From NCBI RefSeq assembly GCF_004339015.1, contig NZ_SMFQ01000003.1:62001-126000 (forward strand): DNA of 64,000 nucleotides, written 5' to 3'. Each line of letters opens with the position of its first letter. The first letter of the stretch is position 1. The notes beneath the pieces were generated by a model. That model saw nothing but the letters and a program-made list of their open reading frames with translations. It made no database searches and was not told the origin of the DNA. Source of the DNA: Cocleimonas flava. Its GTDB lineage: Bacteria; Pseudomonadota; Gammaproteobacteria; Thiotrichales; Thiotrichaceae. Made by a program: the position numbers and the translations under genes. Shown here one piece after another: positions 56,272-64,000 of this stretch.

Positions 56272-57285
56272 GTGATAAAGTCTGCTCAATACAAGTCTCC
56301 TTTTTTCGTTATAGCTGCCCTGCTTCTCATTAATATCATCATTATATTATATTCGTTGGGCACTGGCGCTTTCTCGCTACATTACACAGATATACTACAA
56401 CGTTTGTTTACTGGTAAACCGTTTTCAAATCAACAAGCTGAAATCATTCTTTATCAAATTCGATTGCCGCGTTTAGTCGCGGCTTTGCTGGTTGGCGCTT
56501 CTTTGGCCGCTGCAGGGGCAGTATTTCAGGGTATTTTCCGAAATCCACTGGTTTCTCCTGACATACTCGGTGTTTCAACGGGAGCTGGTTTAGGCGCAGC
56601 GTTAGGTATTCTGTTTTCTTTGCCTGTTATTGCCATTCAGGCTAGCGCTTTTATCGGTGGTTTGGTCACGGTTTTTCTGGTTTATCTGGTCGCTAATATG
56701 GTCCGTGGTCGCGAACCTACCCTGGTTTTAGTACTAGCAGGTGTGGTTTTAGGATCCATGGCGGGTGCGGTTATTTCGTTGATCAAGATAGTCGCTGACC
56801 CTTATGATCAATTACCAGCCATTACCTTTTGGTTATTGGGATCACTTTCCAGTATTACAATTGAAGATGTTTGGACCACAGCGCCTATGATGCTGTTGGG
56901 CCTAATTCCTATGGTGTTGTTGCGTTGGCGTGTCAATGTATTGGCTTTAGGCGATGAGGAAGCAAAATCTCTGGGTATTCATCCCGGTAAAATGCGTACT
57001 ATTCTGATTGTGGCTGCTACCTTGATGACAGCTGCAGCCGTTGCGGTGTCTGGAGTAATCGGTTGGATTGGCTTGATAATTCCGCACATGGCACGTTTGC
57101 TGGTTGGTCCGAATTTTGCCTTATTATTGCCGGTGAGTATATTGATGGGAGCGGGTTACCTAAGTCTGGTTGATATGCTGGCGCGCAGTATTGCCAATAA
57201 TGAAGTGCCGCTGGGTATTCTGACCGCTTTTCTGGGTGCGCCGATATTCATCTGGATACTGGCTAAAGGCAAAAGGGATTGGTGA
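56272..57285 (+). CDS. FecCD-family ABC importer permease
   Basis: 337 residues, about ten membrane segments, of the BtuC/FecCD family: LHYTDILQRLFTGKPFS, RLPRLVAALLVGASLAAAGA, FRNPLVSPDILGVSTGAGLG, and GWIGLIIPHMARLLVGPNF, then a short loop leading to the ATPase contact. GTG start, four bases after the binding-protein stop. It pairs with the ATPase next to it. Confidence 0.93.
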   Translation: MIKSAQYKSPFFVIAALLLINIIIILYSLGTGAFSLHYTDILQRLFTGKPFSNQQAEIILYQIRLPRLVAALLVGASLAAAGAVFQGIFRNPLVSPDILGVSTGAGLGAALGILFSLPVIAIQASAFIGGLVTVFLVYLVANMVRGREPTLVLVLAGVVLGSMAGAVISLIKIVADPYDQLPAITFWLLGSLSSITIEDVWTTAPMMLLGLIPMVLLRWRVNVLALGDEEAKSLGIHPGKMRTILIVAATLMTAAAVAVSGVIGWIGLIIPHMARLLVGPNFALLLPVSILMGAGYLSLVDMLARSIANNEVPLGILTAFLGAPIFIWILAKGKRDW

Positions 57286-57286
57286 T

Positions 57287-58063
57287 ATGAATATTGCTAC
57301 GATTGAAGCTAAGTCGCTTACTGTAGGTTATGGTGATAAAAATATTGTTAGTGATATTAATTTACGTTTTTTCCATGGTCAGGTTTACTGTCTTTTAGGG
57401 CCTAATGGTTGTGGTAAAACGACGTTATTCAAAACCTTGATGGGATTAATTCCGGCGCTTCAAGGAAACGTATTGATAAACGGAAAGGCGCTACATACAC
57501 AAGCACGTAAGATTATTGCCAAAAATATAGCGTATGTTGCACAAAACCATGGCGTGGTTTTCCCCTATAAAGTATTAGAAGTCGTATTGATGGGTCGCAC
57601 TGCTCATTTGGGCTTGTTTAGTGCGCCGGGAAAAGTCGATATTGAATCTGCTAAGGCAGCTTTAGCAACCGTCGGACTTTCAGATTTTTCTGATACAGAC
57701 TTTAATCGTATTTCCGGTGGTCAGCAGCAATTAGTGTTAATTGCACGTGCATTGGCACAAGATGCTGGCATGATCGTCATGGATGAGCCAACCGCGAGTT
57801 TAGACTTCGGAAATCAGATGCTGGTACTCGAACAAATTCAAAAATTAGCAAACCAAGGTCTAGGTATTATTCTATCCACGCATAACCCCGATCATGCATT
57901 TCGCGTAGCACAAGAAACAGTGTTAATGGCAAAGGGAAAATTAATCGCACAAGGCTCGCCAGATGAAATTTTAACGGGAGCACAGCTCAGTGCTATTTAT
58001 GATTTCCCAGTGCAAGTCGAAGTGTTAGCTTCTGGTGCAAGGGTGTGTGTACCCTCTTTCTGA
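57287..58063 (+). CDS. ABC importer ATP-binding protein (BtuD/FecE type)
   Basis: 258 residues from the ATG at 57287; the frame extends back into the permease gene but the ribosome site GGGATTGG fits this ATG. Walker A GPNGCGKTT, ABC signature (RISGGQQQLVLIARAL), and Walker B IVMDEPTASLDF are present. The permease stop is one base upstream. Energises uptake of the substrate bound by the first protein. Ended by repeat copy 14. Confidence 0.93.
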   Translation: MNIATIEAKSLTVGYGDKNIVSDINLRFFHGQVYCLLGPNGCGKTTLFKTLMGLIPALQGNVLINGKALHTQARKIIAKNIAYVAQNHGVVFPYKVLEVVLMGRTAHLGLFSAPGKVDIESAKAALATVGLSDFSDTDFNRISGGQQQLVLIARALAQDAGMIVMDEPTASLDFGNQMLVLEQIQKLANQGLGIILSTHNPDHAFRVAQETVLMAKGKLIAQGSPDEILTGAQLSAIYDFPVQVEVLASGARVCVPSF

Positions 58064-58116
58064 TATCGCTATTTCGTTAATCTTGATATTCTATCAAAAG
58101 AATAAATAGTTAAAGC

Positions 58117-58129
58117 CACCCCCCTACTT
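58117..58129 (+). terminator. CACCCCCCTACTT-family terminator, copy 14
   Basis: CCCCTA pairs with TAGGGG around CT (effective loop ACTT), reinforced by GCC with GGC, and followed by GTTTTTTT. It ends the importer operon. Confidence 0.92.
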
Positions 58130-58210
58130 AGGGGCGTTTTTTTTAATAGTTAAGATACTGTAAACCGTTGATTTGCCATATCGTTGTTATTACACAATCG
58201 CTTTGATTGC

Positions 58211-59395
58211 TTAAGTATTGATTAAATCCGAGGTAGAGATAGCTATCATCGCTTGCTCATTCGTTGGGATAATGTGCACATCAATAGTCGATTGTTCACT
58301 GCTGATTTTATTTAGATGCTTTTCATTGGCTTCATTGTCTAACTTAACCCCAAGCCAGGCGAGTGGCTCGCAGATCATTTTTCGTACTTGTGCTGAATTC
58401 TCTCCAATCCCAGCGGTAAAGACGATTGCATCCAAGCCACCAAGAACGGCGATTTGAGACCCGATTTCTTTTACGGCTCGGTAACAGAATAATTCGATGG
58501 CTTCATGTGCTTTAGGATCGTCGCTTTCTGCGAGCACTCGCATATTATTGCTGATGCCTGAAACACCTAATAATCCAGATTGGCGATAGAGCATCTCCTG
58601 TACTTCTTCGGCACTTAAGCCTTTTTCATTCATGAGGTTTAACACCAACCCTGCGTCAATAGAGCCACTCCGTGTGCCCATAATCAAGCCATCTAAGGTA
58701 CTGAATCCCATACTCGTAGCAACGCTGCGTTTGTTATGCATTGCGCACATGCTGGCTCCGTTGCCAAGGTGCGCAACAATTACACGACCTTTGGCTTTTG
58801 GGCCCAGCTTAGCTGTTAAACAAGAAGCAATATATTGATAGGATATGCCATGAAAACCATAACGGATAAGTTGATCTTCTGTATATTTGCGCGGAATCGC
58901 GTAGATTTTTTCTAAACGATTTTGTGTATGGTGAAATGCTGTATCAAAACAGGCTATTTGCGGTAATTCGGGTGAATTTTTTGTAATCGCCTGAATAGCT
59001 GCTAAGCAATGTTGCTGGTGTAAAGGTGCTAACGGAATATAGCTTTTTAAGATTTCCATATTTTCATCGTTGATGACGATAGGTTGATGGAATTCACTAC
59101 CGCCATGTACAACGCGATGTCCTGCAGCTACCGGGTGAAATCCCACGTAGCGGCTATAAAGTCGTTCTAACAGATTGGTGATTAACCATTCATGAGTAGC
59201 GTCTTTAGGGATATGGGTAAAAGGTTCGGTAACTGTTAATGCATCATCACCGATTGAAGCCATTAGTTTTGGGTCTGAACCAATGCGAATGACTTTGCCC
59301 GTCATAAGTGGTTCTGTTACTTCTGTAGACACAGGATATAACGCAAATTTTAAGCTAGAAGATCCTGAATTTACCACTAAAATAACATCAATCAT
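58211..59395 (-). CDS. ackA: Acetate kinase
   Basis: Interconverts acetate and acetyl phosphate. 394 residues from the ATG at 59395, preceded by AAAGGAAAGG; the frame runs back to 59437. The N-terminus DVILVVNSGSSSLKFALYP is the acetokinase signature, with GHRVVHGG, RYGFHGISYQYIASCL, VAHLGNGASMCA and FTAGIGENSAQVR as further family motifs. The usual partner pta is not in the window. Confidence 0.96.
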   Translation of the reverse strand: MIDVILVVNSGSSSLKFALYPVSTEVTEPLMTGKVIRIGSDPKLMASIGDDALTVTEPFTHIPKDATHEWLITNLLERLYSRYVGFHPVAAGHRVVHGGSEFHQPIVINDENMEILKSYIPLAPLHQQHCLAAIQAITKNSPELPQIACFDTAFHHTQNRLEKIYAIPRKYTEDQLIRYGFHGISYQYIASCLTAKLGPKAKGRVIVAHLGNGASMCAMHNKRSVATSMGFSTLDGLIMGTRSGSIDAGLVLNLMNEKGLSAEEVQEMLYRQSGLLGVSGISNNMRVLAESDDPKAHEAIELFCYRAVKEIGSQIAVLGGLDAIVFTAGIGENSAQVRKMICEPLAWLGVKLDNEANEKHLNKISSEQSTIDVHIIPTNEQAMIAISTSDLINT

Positions 59396-59434
59396 TTTGG
59401 CCTTTCCTTTAAAAGCAGAGTATTTATTGAAGGT

Positions 59435-59447
59435 CACCCCCCTACTT
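59435..59447 (+). repeat. CACCCCCCTACTT-family element, copy 15
   Basis: CACCCCCCTACTT then TGGAGG and T9. Reads on the plus strand between two minus-strand genes (tatD and ackA), so no visible gene is terminated. It lies 40 bases before the ackA start. Confidence 0.87.
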
Positions 59448-59500
59448 TGGAGGTTTTTTTTTGTTTATTGTTTGTACGATTTAGAAATGCGTTCTGAGGA

Positions 59501-60274
59501 TTACAGTTTAAATAGGCGGTTAAAGTTATCTGTCGATACTTTTGCTATATGTGAATAGCTACATCCGCGTAAATCAGCCATTTTTTCTGCAACATATTTT
59601 ACATACGCAGGTTGGTTAGGTTTGCCGCGTTTAGGGACTGGCGCTAACCATGGAGAGTCTGTTTCGATAAGAAAACGGTCTTCAGGTACTTTTTTGGCAA
59701 CTTCCTGCAATTCTTTTGCGCTGTTGAAAGAAACAATGCCCGAGAATGAAATATAGAAGTTTAATTCCATCGCTTGTTGAGCAGTTTCCCAATCCTCTGC
59801 AAAGCAGTGCATGACACCCCCCACCTTTTGGGCGTTTTCTTCAGCAAGTATACGAATGGTGTCTTCTTTCGCAGAACGGGTATGAATAATCAATGGTTTT
59901 TGAGTGATTATTGCCGCTCTAATGTGCGTCCTGAATAGGTCATGTTGCCAGGTCATATCGTCATCTTCGCATCGAAAATAGTCGAGACCCGTCTCACCGA
60001 TTGCGATCACTTCTTCGTGCTGTGCAAGTTCTACTAATTCTTCAACTGTTGGCGCATAAGAGTCCTGATGGGTTGGATGAACGCCTACCGAGCAATAAAT
60101 ATTGGAATATTGTTGTGCCGGTTTTAGCACATCCTGAAAATGCTCAGTATCGATACAAACACAGAGAAACTGGCTGACATCAGCTTCTTTAGCTGCATCA
60201 ACCATATTAGAAAAGTTGTTATCGAAGGGAGTTAAATCAATTTTGTCGAGATGACAGTGAGAATCTGTAAGCAT
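59501..60274 (-). CDS. tatD: TatD-family metal-dependent hydrolase/DNase
   Basis: 257 residues with the TIM-barrel metal sites of TatD: TDSHCHLD, GVHPT, IGETGLDYFR, PLIIHTRSAKEDTI, GVMHCFAEDWE, and ETDSPWLAP. E. coli relatives are 3'-5' nucleases. It lies downstream of pilZ on the same strand, the order also seen in pseudomonads. Confidence 0.95.
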   Translation of the reverse strand: MLTDSHCHLDKIDLTPFDNNFSNMVDAAKEADVSQFLCVCIDTEHFQDVLKPAQQYSNIYCSVGVHPTHQDSYAPTVEELVELAQHEEVIAIGETGLDYFRCEDDDMTWQHDLFRTHIRAAIITQKPLIIHTRSAKEDTIRILAEENAQKVGGVMHCFAEDWETAQQAMELNFYISFSGIVSFNSAKELQEVAKKVPEDRFLIETDSPWLAPVPKRGKPNQPAYVKYVAEKMADLRGCSYSHIAKVSTDNFNRLFKL

Positions 60275-60439
60275 GAGATAATAAAAATGGAATCAAATCA
60301 AAATTATACCTGTTTAAATATAAGAGTTTATTAATTTAGCTAAATAAATTGATAATTTTATTCATCTGCGTGTTAACTATTTCTGTCTATCAGAAATAAT
60401 CGATTATTGTATTGGCGGCTATACTATATTGCTAAAAAA

Positions 60440-60841
60440 TTAATAGTTTCTTACAAGTGGGGGTACGTTAGCTCTATTGCCCAGCATGGTCTCGATAATA
60501 AGCTTAACCTTTGCTTTTGTCGTACCTATGAACTGAATGCCTAGTCCTTGAGTGCCACGTTCGCAAGATTCTGGAGCAATCCACATTACCTTGCCTGGTA
60601 TCGCGAGTTTTTTATCTGTTGATTTAAGATGCATAGAAACAATAATTTCATCGCCAAAACTGAATGATTCGCTTTTAGTCGGAACAAAAATAGCACCGCC
60701 TCGAACAAATGGCATAAAGCTGGAATGAAGTGCCGCTACATCATTAAGAGATAGTTTTAGGATGGTACGTTGTGGCTTATCTTCTTGTTGTTTGGCAGCA
60801 ACAGCGTTGGTGTGTTTAATGTTTTCTTCTTGTGTATCCAT
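60440..60841 (-). CDS. pilZ: PilZ protein
   Basis: 133 residues located between holB and tatD, as in Pseudomonas. The PilZ beta-barrel is recognisable (LKLSLNDVAALHSSFMPFV, GGAIFVPT, DEIIVSMHL, PGKVMWIAPE, GLGIQFIG). The c-di-GMP motif RxxxR and the D/NxSxxG pattern are missing, as in canonical PilZ, which acts in type IV pilus assembly with PilB and FimX rather than as a c-di-GMP receptor. Confidence 0.85.
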   Translation of the reverse strand: MDTQEENIKHTNAVAAKQQEDKPQRTILKLSLNDVAALHSSFMPFVRGGAIFVPTKSESFSFGDEIIVSMHLKSTDKKLAIPGKVMWIAPESCERGTQGLGIQFIGTTKAKVKLIIETMLGNRANVPPLVRNY

Positions 60842-60937
60842 AGTTTTATATGACTATTTGTTGTTGTGATTATTGTTTTAATTATTCTTGTAATGATGGT
60901 TAAGTAACTGAAAAATATGAGTATAAGCGCTTACTTT

Positions 60938-62014
60938 TTATTTTCCTGCTTCTAACCATAACAGTAACATGTTTTCAATAAACATCAGAGTATTAACAGA
61001 CGTATGGATATACTGTTTTTGTTTAATCAATTGTTGATATAACTCCCAGTGTTTATCTGATTTTATCGTAGCGAATAGTGTTTGTTCAGATTTATGGAGT
61101 GTATTTGTTTCTGGATTACTATTTTGAGATGAAGTAGAAGTAGAAGTAGAAGTAGAAGTAGAAGTAGAAGACGAATCTTTACATTCTGTTGCTTTTATTA
61201 GTTGTTGAACCCAGGTAATTTGCCAATTCAGAAGTGATTCTAAATTCGCTTTTTCCCATTTTTTTGCAGTGGCTACAACGCTGATGTTTTCCCTGACGAT
61301 ATCGTTGAGATCTATAAGAAAGCTGGATCTCGACTGTATGTCTTCATCAGTAATGTGTAATGCTTTTAAGGGTTTGTAGGCAGTCATATTGAGACGTAAC
61401 TCGGCGTGCTCTATTTCAGCATGATTTTCTTTAAACCAGTCAATTGCTTGTTGGTGAGTTGGGCTTACAACTGAAATTAATTGACAACGACTTTTGATAG
61501 TCGGCAATATTTTACTTAAATTCGATGCAACAAGTATGATAACGCTATTGTTAGCAGGTTCTTCCAGTGATTTTAAAAGACTGTTTGCTGCATTATTATT
61601 CATCCGTTCTATGGGATTAATAATAGCAACACGATGCGTATTAAAACTGCGACTATAAGTGAGGAATTCACTCAATTTACGTATTTGATCTACGCTGATT
61701 TGTTGCTTGTCTTCGGCTAATTCTATTTTTGTGTAATCCGGGTTTGCTCCAGATTCATAGGTTTTACACGATTGGCACTGACCACAGGCTTCAAATTCTA
61801 TGGGATTAATGCACATTAATGATCTTGCAATTCGTTCCGCCAGTTTGTTCTTGCCAATACCTTCTTCACCGACCAGCAATAATGCATGAGGAAGGTGTTT
61901 TGCAGTACGTGCCTGAACAAAGTATTTCCAGTTCTTTTCATGCCATGGATAGATCATGGTATGAAGCTGGTTGGCTTTATCAGGGTTATGGCTGTTCTCA
62001 TTCTGCCGAGTCAT
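60938..62014 (-). CDS. holB: DNA polymerase III delta-prime subunit
   Basis: Clamp-loader subunit. 358 residues: HALLLVGEEGIGKNKLAERI, cysteine ligands of the zinc module (ACGQCQSC), SVDQIRKLSEFLTYSRSFN, SLLKSLEEPANNSVIILVAS, and SRCQLISV. A (Ser-Thr)n stretch near residues 280-296 comes from a hexamer repeat and probably lies in a loop before the collar domain. The start overlaps the tmk stop. Confidence 0.92.
   Translation of the reverse strand: MTRQNENSHNPDKANQLHTMIYPWHEKNWKYFVQARTAKHLPHALLLVGEEGIGKNKLAERIARSLMCINPIEFEACGQCQSCKTYESGANPDYTKIELAEDKQQISVDQIRKLSEFLTYSRSFNTHRVAIINPIERMNNNAANSLLKSLEEPANNSVIILVASNLSKILPTIKSRCQLISVVSPTHQQAIDWFKENHAEIEHAELRLNMTAYKPLKALHITDEDIQSRSSFLIDLNDIVRENISVVATAKKWEKANLESLLNWQITWVQQLIKATECKDSSSTSTSTSTSTSTSSQNSNPETNTLHKSEQTLFATIKSDKHWELYQQLIKQKQYIHTSVNTLMFIENMLLLWLEAGK
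61131..61166. repeat. (GAAGTA)6 microsatellite inside holB
   Basis: Six tandem GAAGTA units (with a partial seventh) encode a Ser-Thr run on the minus strand. Unit changes keep the frame, so length may vary between strains without breaking holB. Confidence 0.9.
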
Positions 62015-62649
62015 TGAATGATCTGACCTAATAGTGTGTCTATTTGTTTTTGTACCGTTTGTAAATCGTATTGAGCATTAACAATGCGATAGCGCTGTGG
62101 GTTCTCTTCAGCCATTTTTAAATAAGCTGATCTCACGCGATTGAAGAAATCCAGATGTTGTTGCTCAAAACGATCTGTCTCTCCCCTATTTTTAGCTCTG
62201 GCAAGACCTATATCCGCATCTATATCAAAGAGAAATGTGTAATCAGGTCTGAGAGTGCCTTGGACAAGATTTTCCAGAGTCTGAATATTCTGCAGGTCGA
62301 TGTCTCTGCCTGCGCCTTGATAAGCGTAAGTTGCATCAGTAAATCGATCGCATAATACCCATCTGCCTTGTTCTAGCGAGGGAATAATTTTACGGTGTAA
62401 ATGCTCTGCTCTCGCGGCAAACATAAGTAATAATTCAGTGGTGGAATGCATTTCTGGAAATTCTTTAGAGATCAGTAATTCGCGAATCGCTTCTCCTAAA
62501 TCTGTTCCTCCCGGTTCTCGGGTGAGCAATATTTCCTGACCAGATGCTTCTATTTTTTCTGCTATATATTCAATATTTGTTGTTTTTCCAGCACCTTCAA
62601 CGCCTTCGAATGAAATAAACAAACCGTGCTTAGCATTTTTTTTAGTCAT
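62011..62649 (-). CDS. tmk: Thymidylate kinase
   Basis: Phosphorylates dTMP. 212 residues: SFEGVEGAGKTTNIEYIAEK (P-loop), LTREPGGTDLGEAIRELL, a DRFTDATYAYQGAGR motif, and a LID-like region with NRGETDRFEQQ. Its stop overlaps the holB start, and mltG lies five bases upstream, giving a compact mltG-tmk-holB run. Confidence 0.96.
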   Translation of the reverse strand: MTKKNAKHGLFISFEGVEGAGKTTNIEYIAEKIEASGQEILLTREPGGTDLGEAIRELLISKEFPEMHSTTELLLMFAARAEHLHRKIIPSLEQGRWVLCDRFTDATYAYQGAGRDIDLQNIQTLENLVQGTLRPDYTFLFDIDADIGLARAKNRGETDRFEQQHLDFFNRVRSAYLKMAEENPQRYRIVNAQYDLQTVQKQIDTLLGQIIQ

Positions 62650-62654
62650 TGGCT

Positions 62655-63689
62655 TTACTGGCCGCCTTTGTAGCGATTAGCTTTTCCACCTAAAAGGTAT
62701 TTGATCACGGCCTTTTTGTGTTCTGCGTAAGTTTTAGAAAAATAGGAATAACCATCACCCTTGGCTACAAAATACAACATGTCACCTTCGGCAGGATTGA
62801 ATGCCGCTTTGATAGAGGCAGCGCTGGGTGTTGCTATCGGTGTTGGCGTTAAGCCTTTTCGAGTGTAGGTGTTATAAGGCGTATCTTTTAGTAAATCTTT
62901 TTTCCTGATATTGCCTTTGTATTCATCACCCATTCCGTAAATTACGGTTGGATCTGTTTGTAATAACATGCCTTTCTTTAAGCGATTGATAAATACGCGC
63001 GCTACTTTTCCGCGATCTTCAGGTGCGCCCGTTTCTTTTTCAATAATCGAAGCCAGAATAAGTGCATCATAGGGCTTCTTAATGCCCTTGAAAGGTTTGC
63101 GTTTTTCCCACTCTGTATTGAGCAATTTGAGCATCGCATTATGGCTACGCTGAAGAAATTGTAAGTCAGTAGTGTTTTTCGGATAGCTAAAGGTATCAGG
63201 AAAGAACCACCCTTCTGGTTTATGGTGTTGGTACTTTGTTTTTAATTTAGACATGATGTTTTTGTAATCATCATCAGTCAAAGTCTGTTTAAGGTTTTTA
63301 TCGTTCTTAATAATTTCAACGATTTCCTCAAACCTGGTTCCTTCTGGAATTCGTGTCTGGTATTGAATCGTCTTACCTGAAGCAAATAAAGATAAGATAT
63401 CAGCAGGTTTCATGCCTTTTTTAAGGGCGTATTCGCCTGCTTTGAGTTTATGGTCTTGTTTGTTTAATCTGGCTAGAATTCTTGTGAGAAGTGCCGGTTT
63501 AAGAATTTCTTTTTGCTCAAGTTCATTCGCAACTGTTTTTATGTTGCTGCCTTTTTTTATCTCAAAACTATCCACATCATTAGATAATGATGTGTTTTTA
63601 AATTCATTGAATTGAGTATAGGCGTAGAAGGATACTGCGCCCACGACGACAAGAAATAGAGGTAAGAACACTTTAAAAAAGAATCTCAT
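62655..63689 (-). CDS. mltG: Endolytic murein transglycosylase MltG
   Basis: Inner-membrane enzyme that cuts nascent glycan strands. 344 residues: an N-terminal membrane anchor (FFKVFLPLFLVVVGAVSFYA), a LysM-like region (FEIKKGSNIKTVANELEQ), and the YceG domain with ILASIIEKETGAPEDRGKVA (catalytic Glu), LLQTDPTVIYG and PYNTYTRKGLTPTPIATP. In E. coli pabC lies between fabF and mltG; here no pabC is present. Confidence 0.95.
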   Translation of the reverse strand: MRFFFKVFLPLFLVVVGAVSFYAYTQFNEFKNTSLSNDVDSFEIKKGSNIKTVANELEQKEILKPALLTRILARLNKQDHKLKAGEYALKKGMKPADILSLFASGKTIQYQTRIPEGTRFEEIVEIIKNDKNLKQTLTDDDYKNIMSKLKTKYQHHKPEGWFFPDTFSYPKNTTDLQFLQRSHNAMLKLLNTEWEKRKPFKGIKKPYDALILASIIEKETGAPEDRGKVARVFINRLKKGMLLQTDPTVIYGMGDEYKGNIRKKDLLKDTPYNTYTRKGLTPTPIATPSAASIKAAFNPAEGDMLYFVAKGDGYSYFSKTYAEHKKAVIKYLLGGKANRYKGGQ

Positions 63690-63792
63690 GTAACCTCTCT
63701 ATAACTCACTATCTGTTTTGAAAGAAGCTCAAAAAGCTTCTTGTATCTATCGATGCTGATGAAAATAATCAAACAAATGTTTGATAAATCGA

Positions 63793-64000
63793 TTAAATCT
63801 TTTTAAAGATTAATGTGCCATTTGTGCCGCCGAAACCAAATGAATTACTCATCGCAACTTCAATTTTGGCATCACGGGCTGTGTTGGCTACATAATCTAA
63901 ATCACATTCAGGATCTTGATTCTCAATGTTGATTGTTGGTGGAAGAATTTGATCACGGATTGCTAACACACTGAATACTGCTTCAATACCGCCAGCTGCA
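63793..64000 (-). CDS. fabF: 3-oxoacyl-ACP synthase II, C-terminal part
   Basis: Elongation condensing enzyme of fatty-acid synthesis. Only the end is in view; the start lies beyond the window edge. The last residues, [18 protein letters not shown] then stop, are the typical FabF ending with the GFGGTN loop. It is followed on the same strand by mltG. Confidence 0.93.
   Translation of the reverse strand, partial: AAGGIEAVFSVLAIRDQILPPTINIENQDPECDLDYVANTARDAKIEVAMSNSFGFGGTNGTLIFKKI

Noticed and set aside
59811-59836. CACCCCCCACCTTTTGGGCG resembling the repeat family
   Set aside because: It lies within tatD and encodes the conserved AQKVGGVMHCF region, lacks TACTT, and has no proper T-run. Treated as coincidence.
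60455-60475. AAGTGGGGGTACG near the pilZ end as another repeat copy
   Set aside because: It lies in the pilZ coding end, lacks TAGGGGGG and has no hairpin or T-run.

Overview
The window reads as chromosome of an AT-rich gammaproteobacterium. Housekeeping genes have gammaproteobacterial sequence and order: ftsK-lolA, aat-trxB, mltG-tmk-holB-pilZ-tatD with the tail of fabF beyond, ppsR-ppsA, pyrD and htpX. A DsrS-like gene a few hundred bases from cysG (siroheme synthase) points to a sulfur-oxidising lineage such as Thiothrix, Leucothrix or Cocleimonas relatives. That placement is inference; no rRNA is present to confirm it.

Bases 1-7700 are accessory DNA. They hold the end of a Tad (tight adherence) pilus operon: an FHA-TadA fusion, TadB, TadC, a DUF192 protein and the lipoprotein TadD. 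Directly behind lies a 619-residue protein with a Flp/Tad pilin-like N-terminus, a variable (NPDGT)n linker, a helical region, a Hint autoprocessing domain and a C-terminal AHH-type nuclease domain. A DUF4303-like probable immunity gene follows 16 bases later. I read this as a polymorphic toxin routed through, or displayed on, a Tad pilus; it is the best candidate here for an undescribed system. A decayed tRNA-Leu at 7901-7973 may be an integration scar.

Bases 8098-10801 (minus strand) form a four-gene operon resembling a curli/holdfast-type secreted-fibre system: a small Gly/Ser-rich secreted protein with repeated SKNAxAxG motifs, a second secreted protein, a CsgG/HfaB-like lipoprotein, and a periplasmic Hsp20-fold protein. 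A sequence with both CRP half-sites (TGTGA-N6-TCACA) lies in the divergent gap before the L-serine dehydratase gene.

Bases 11300-64000 are mostly core genes: serine catabolism, aat, trxB, ftsK, lolA, an exported phospholipase D-like lipoprotein, siroheme/sulfur genes, aspS, a DEAD-box helicase, a DegS-like protease, dTDP-rhamnose synthesis (rfbC-D-B), htpX, a polyamine cluster (speD, GNAT, membrane speE-like), pyrD, a cytochrome c/Spy-like fusion, a CysB-like regulator, ppsR-ppsA, a FecCD-type metal importer, ackA, and the fabF/mltG/tmk/holB/pilZ/tatD group.

Across this right-hand part, fifteen copies of a short intergenic element recur, with core CACCCCCCTACTT (reverse AAGTAGGGGGGTG). Each can form a GC hairpin followed by a T-run on the core strand. 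Ten sit as terminators of a neighbouring gene; five do not, and one of those is embedded in a signal-peptide coding region. None occurs in the first 11.2 kb. The conserved 5' arm with a variable 3' arm is more than a terminator needs, and makes this a candidate repeat family or signal sequence.
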